DNA from: Skermanella aerolata KACC 11604
GTDB taxonomy: Bacteria; Pseudomonadota; Alphaproteobacteria; Azospirillales; Azospirillaceae
Assembly (NCBI RefSeq): GCF_000936425.1
Contig: NZ_AVFK01000030.1
Coordinates: forward strand, 1-64,000
Length of the DNA: 64,000 nt
Direction of reading: 5' to 3'
In this document: positions 62,209-64,000 of the stretch, piece by piece
Numbering within the stretch: position 1 is the stretch's first letter
How the letters are laid out: each line of letters begins with the position of its first letter
Made by a program: the position numbers and the translations under genes
Notes under the pieces: model-generated
Seen by the model: only the letters and a program-made list of their open reading frames with translations
Told to the model about the DNA's origin: nothing
The model's database searches: none

Positions 62209-64000
62209 TGAGGAGCATTGGGCGGCGCTGGGCGCTGATCGTCTGGATCGCGGGGCTGGTACTGTGCGCACTGGTGATCGCGCGCTCCGAATTTACCGCC
62301 GACCTTTCCGCCTTCCTGCCCGGTTCGCCCTCGCCGGAGCAGCGCCTGCTGGTGGACCAGTTGCGCGACGGCGTGGTTTCCCGGCTGATCCTGGTCGGGC
62401 TGGAGGAAGCGCCGCCCGAGGTGCTGGCGAAGGCCAGCCGGGAGGTTGCCGCGAAGCTGCGGCAGGACGGCGCGATAGCGGCGGTCACCAACGGCGACGG
62501 GACCGGGCTGGAAGCGGACCGGGCTTATGTCTGGAACAACCGCTATCTGCTGAGTTCGGCGGTGACGCCGGAGAGGTTCACCGCCGAGGGGTTGCGCGCG
62601 GCGCTGGAAGAGGATCTGCGGCTGCTGCAATCGCCCGGCGGGATGTTCCTGAAGCGGGCGCTGCCGAACGATCCGACGGCGGAGATCCTTCACCTGACGG
62701 ACCGCCTGACCGGAGGCGGCGGCGGGCCGGCAACGCGGGACGGCGTCTGGTTTTCCGCCGATCGCGGACGGGCGCTGCTGCTGGTCCAGACCAGGGCGGC
62801 GGGGTTCGACATGGCGGCGCAGGCAGCGATCATCCAGCGCATCCGGGATGCGGTGGCCGAGGCCGGGCCGGTGCGGGCGGTGATGACGGGGCCGGCGGTA
62901 TTCTCGGTCGCGACCCGCGACACGATAGAGGCCGACGTCAAGCGATCGTCGATCCTGGCGACCTTGCTGGTGGCGGGGGTGCTGCTGGTGGTCTACCGGT
63001 CGCCGCGCGTGCTGGCGCTGTCGCTGCTGCCGGCGGCGAGCGGGGCGCTGGCGGGGATCGCGGCGGTCAGCCTGGGGTTCGGGACAGTCCATGGCATCAC
63101 GCTGGGCTTCGGCGTGACGCTGCTCGGCGAGACGGTGGACTATGCGATCTACCTGTTCGCCCAGACGATGCCGGGCGAGCGGGCGGACCGGACGCTGCCG
63201 AGGATCTGGCGGACGCTGCTGCTGGGCATGCTGACCTCGGTCGTGGGTTTCGGCACGATGTTGCTGTCCAGCTTCAGCGGACTGGCGCAGCTTGGGCTGT
63301 TCTCCATTGTCGGGCTGATCGTGGCGCTGGCGGTGACTCGCTGGGTGTTGCCGGTGCTGCTGCCCGCGCGGTTCTCGACGGCCCAGTCGAGGTGGCTGGG
63401 GCCAGTCCTGATGCGCTTCGTCGCGGCGGCGCCTCGGCTGCGCCCGCTGCTGCTGGTGGCGGTGGTCGCGTCGGTGGGATGGCTGGCGTTCCAGCGCGGC
63501 GATATCTGGAGCGGCGAGCTTGCCAGCCTGAGCCCGGTTTCCAAGGCCGACCAGGACATGGACGAGCGGTTGCGAGGCGATATCGGCGCTCCCGATCCCG
63601 GTCACCTTCTGGTGGTGAGCGCCGTGGATCAGGATGTGGCCCTGGCGGCTGCGGAAGCGCTGGAGGAGCCACTTCGCGGCATGATCGCCGCCGGCGCGCT
63701 TGCAGGCTATGAGTCGCCGGCGAACTATCTGCCGTCCAAGGCGGCGCAGCGGGCGCGGCAGGAAGCTCTGCCGGGACCGGACAGTCTGCGCGCCGATCTT
63801 GAGCGGGCGTCGGAGGGATTGCCGTTCCGAGCCGACGTGTTCGAGCCGTTCCTGAAGGATGCCGAGGCCGCCAGGAACGCGCCGCTGCTGGAGCGCGAAA
63901 GCCTGGAAGGAACGTCGCTGCTGCTGAGGCTGGACAGCCTGCTGGTGAGGAACGGCGACGGCTGGGCCGCGATGTTGCCATTGCGGGGTGTTTCCGATCC
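62208..64000 (+). CDS. MMPL/RND-type exporter (3' end outside window)
   Basis: At least 597 residues. The first helix (RWALIVWIAGLVLCALVIARSE) and a large periplasmic loop are followed by helices from about 240 (SSILATLLVAGVLLVVYRSPRVLALSLLPAASGALAGIAAVSLGFGTVHGITLGFGVTLLGETVDYAIYLFAQ), the MMPL signature with GETVDYAIYL. A second half begins about 405 (PLLLVAVVASVGWLAF). It matches COG4258 exporters of aryl polyene clusters. About 200 residues are missing at the right edge. Confidence 0.9.
   Translation, partial: MRSIGRRWALIVWIAGLVLCALVIARSEFTADLSAFLPGSPSPEQRLLVDQLRDGVVSRLILVGLEEAPPEVLAKASREVAAKLRQDGAIAAVTNGDGTGLEADRAYVWNNRYLLSSAVTPERFTAEGLRAALEEDLRLLQSPGGMFLKRALPNDPTAEILHLTDRLTGGGGGPATRDGVWFSADRGRALLLVQTRAAGFDMAAQAAIIQRIRDAVAEAGPVRAVMTGPAVFSVATRDTIEADVKRSSILATLLVAGVLLVVYRSPRVLALSLLPAASGALAGIAAVSLGFGTVHGITLGFGVTLLGETVDYAIYLFAQTMPGERADRTLPRIWRTLLLGMLTSVVGFGTMLLSSFSGLAQLGLFSIVGLIVALAVTRWVLPVLLPARFSTAQSRWLGPVLMRFVAAAPRLRPLLLVAVVASVGWLAFQRGDIWSGELASLSPVSKADQDMDERLRGDIGAPDPGHLLVVSAVDQDVALAAAEALEEPLRGMIAAGALAGYESPANYLPSKAAQRARQEALPGPDSLRADLERASEGLPFRADVFEPFLKDAEAARNAPLLERESLEGTSLLLRLDSLLVRNGDGWAAMLPLRGVSD

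Overview
The window is GC-rich, densely packed DNA with mostly ATGA-type overlapping stop/start junctions and long operons. The gene families point to an alphaproteobacterium, most likely of the Rhodospirillales/Azospirillaceae type (Azospirillum or Skermanella-like). Supporting points are complete branched-chain amino acid (Liv) ABC operons with a small DUF6867-type gene, the guaB/rsmB/guaA neighbourhood, xdhABC purine catabolism and a 25-residue membrane peptide of a type I recall from alphaproteobacteria. The genus is an inference from gene families only. No rRNA, convincing tRNA, CRISPR array, insertion sequence or phage gene was seen.

Layout. 1-0.8 kb: a HpcH/HpaI aldolase cut by the left edge, then an AT-rich gap. 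1.5-3.9 kb: beta-carbonic anhydrase plus a SulP transporter, probably bicarbonate supply. 4-10.6 kb: two small unknown genes, then a minus-strand livHMGF operon with a small membrane gene and its LivJ/K binding protein. 11-14 kb: the AzlCD exporter, an exported unknown protein and a ROK sugar kinase. 14.3-20 kb: RidA, a zinc phospholipase C-like protein, a helical inner-membrane-anchored protein, a Do/DegP protease with a Gly/Pro insert, an HTH protein with a long Ala/Pro/Glu linker and two tiny membrane peptides. 20-24 kb: a quinone-oxidoreductase-like gene divergent from a TetR regulator, then a DUF1778/GNAT toxin-antitoxin pair with a third gene of unknown function.

24-31 kb is the purine biosynthesis region: guaA, two GNATs, rsmB, an inserted pair of coiled-coil membrane genes, and guaB. 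31-32 kb is a low-GC patch with two unknown genes. 32-42.8 kb is purine catabolism and uptake: a nucleoside-type ABC transporter lacking a binding protein, xdhC-xdhB-xdhA, uraH, and a fused UraD/allantoate amidohydrolase gene. 42.9-46.5 kb is a MarR-controlled aromatic acid efflux pump (FUSC, DUF1656, HlyD). 46.8-54 kb has 8-oxoguanine deaminase, a PhyH-type dioxygenase and a second Liv-type ABC system with a fused LivHM permease.

54-56.6 kb has small unknown genes and an HD phosphohydrolase. 56.7-58 kb has an orphan periplasmic binding protein. 58.1 kb to the right edge is the first half of an aryl-polyene-like fatty-acyl cluster: ACP, COG4648 membrane protein, adenylating ligase, hotdog dehydratase, lysophospholipid-type acyltransferase, LolA-like carrier and MMPL/RND exporter. 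Its ketosynthase and reductase genes would lie outside the window.

A family of mosaic palindromic repeats (cores GTCGGGCTGAAGAGGCCCGA and GTTGGGCCACGGCCCAAC) sits in at least four gaps, mostly at 3' ends of genes. It is the main structural signal not explained by genes.
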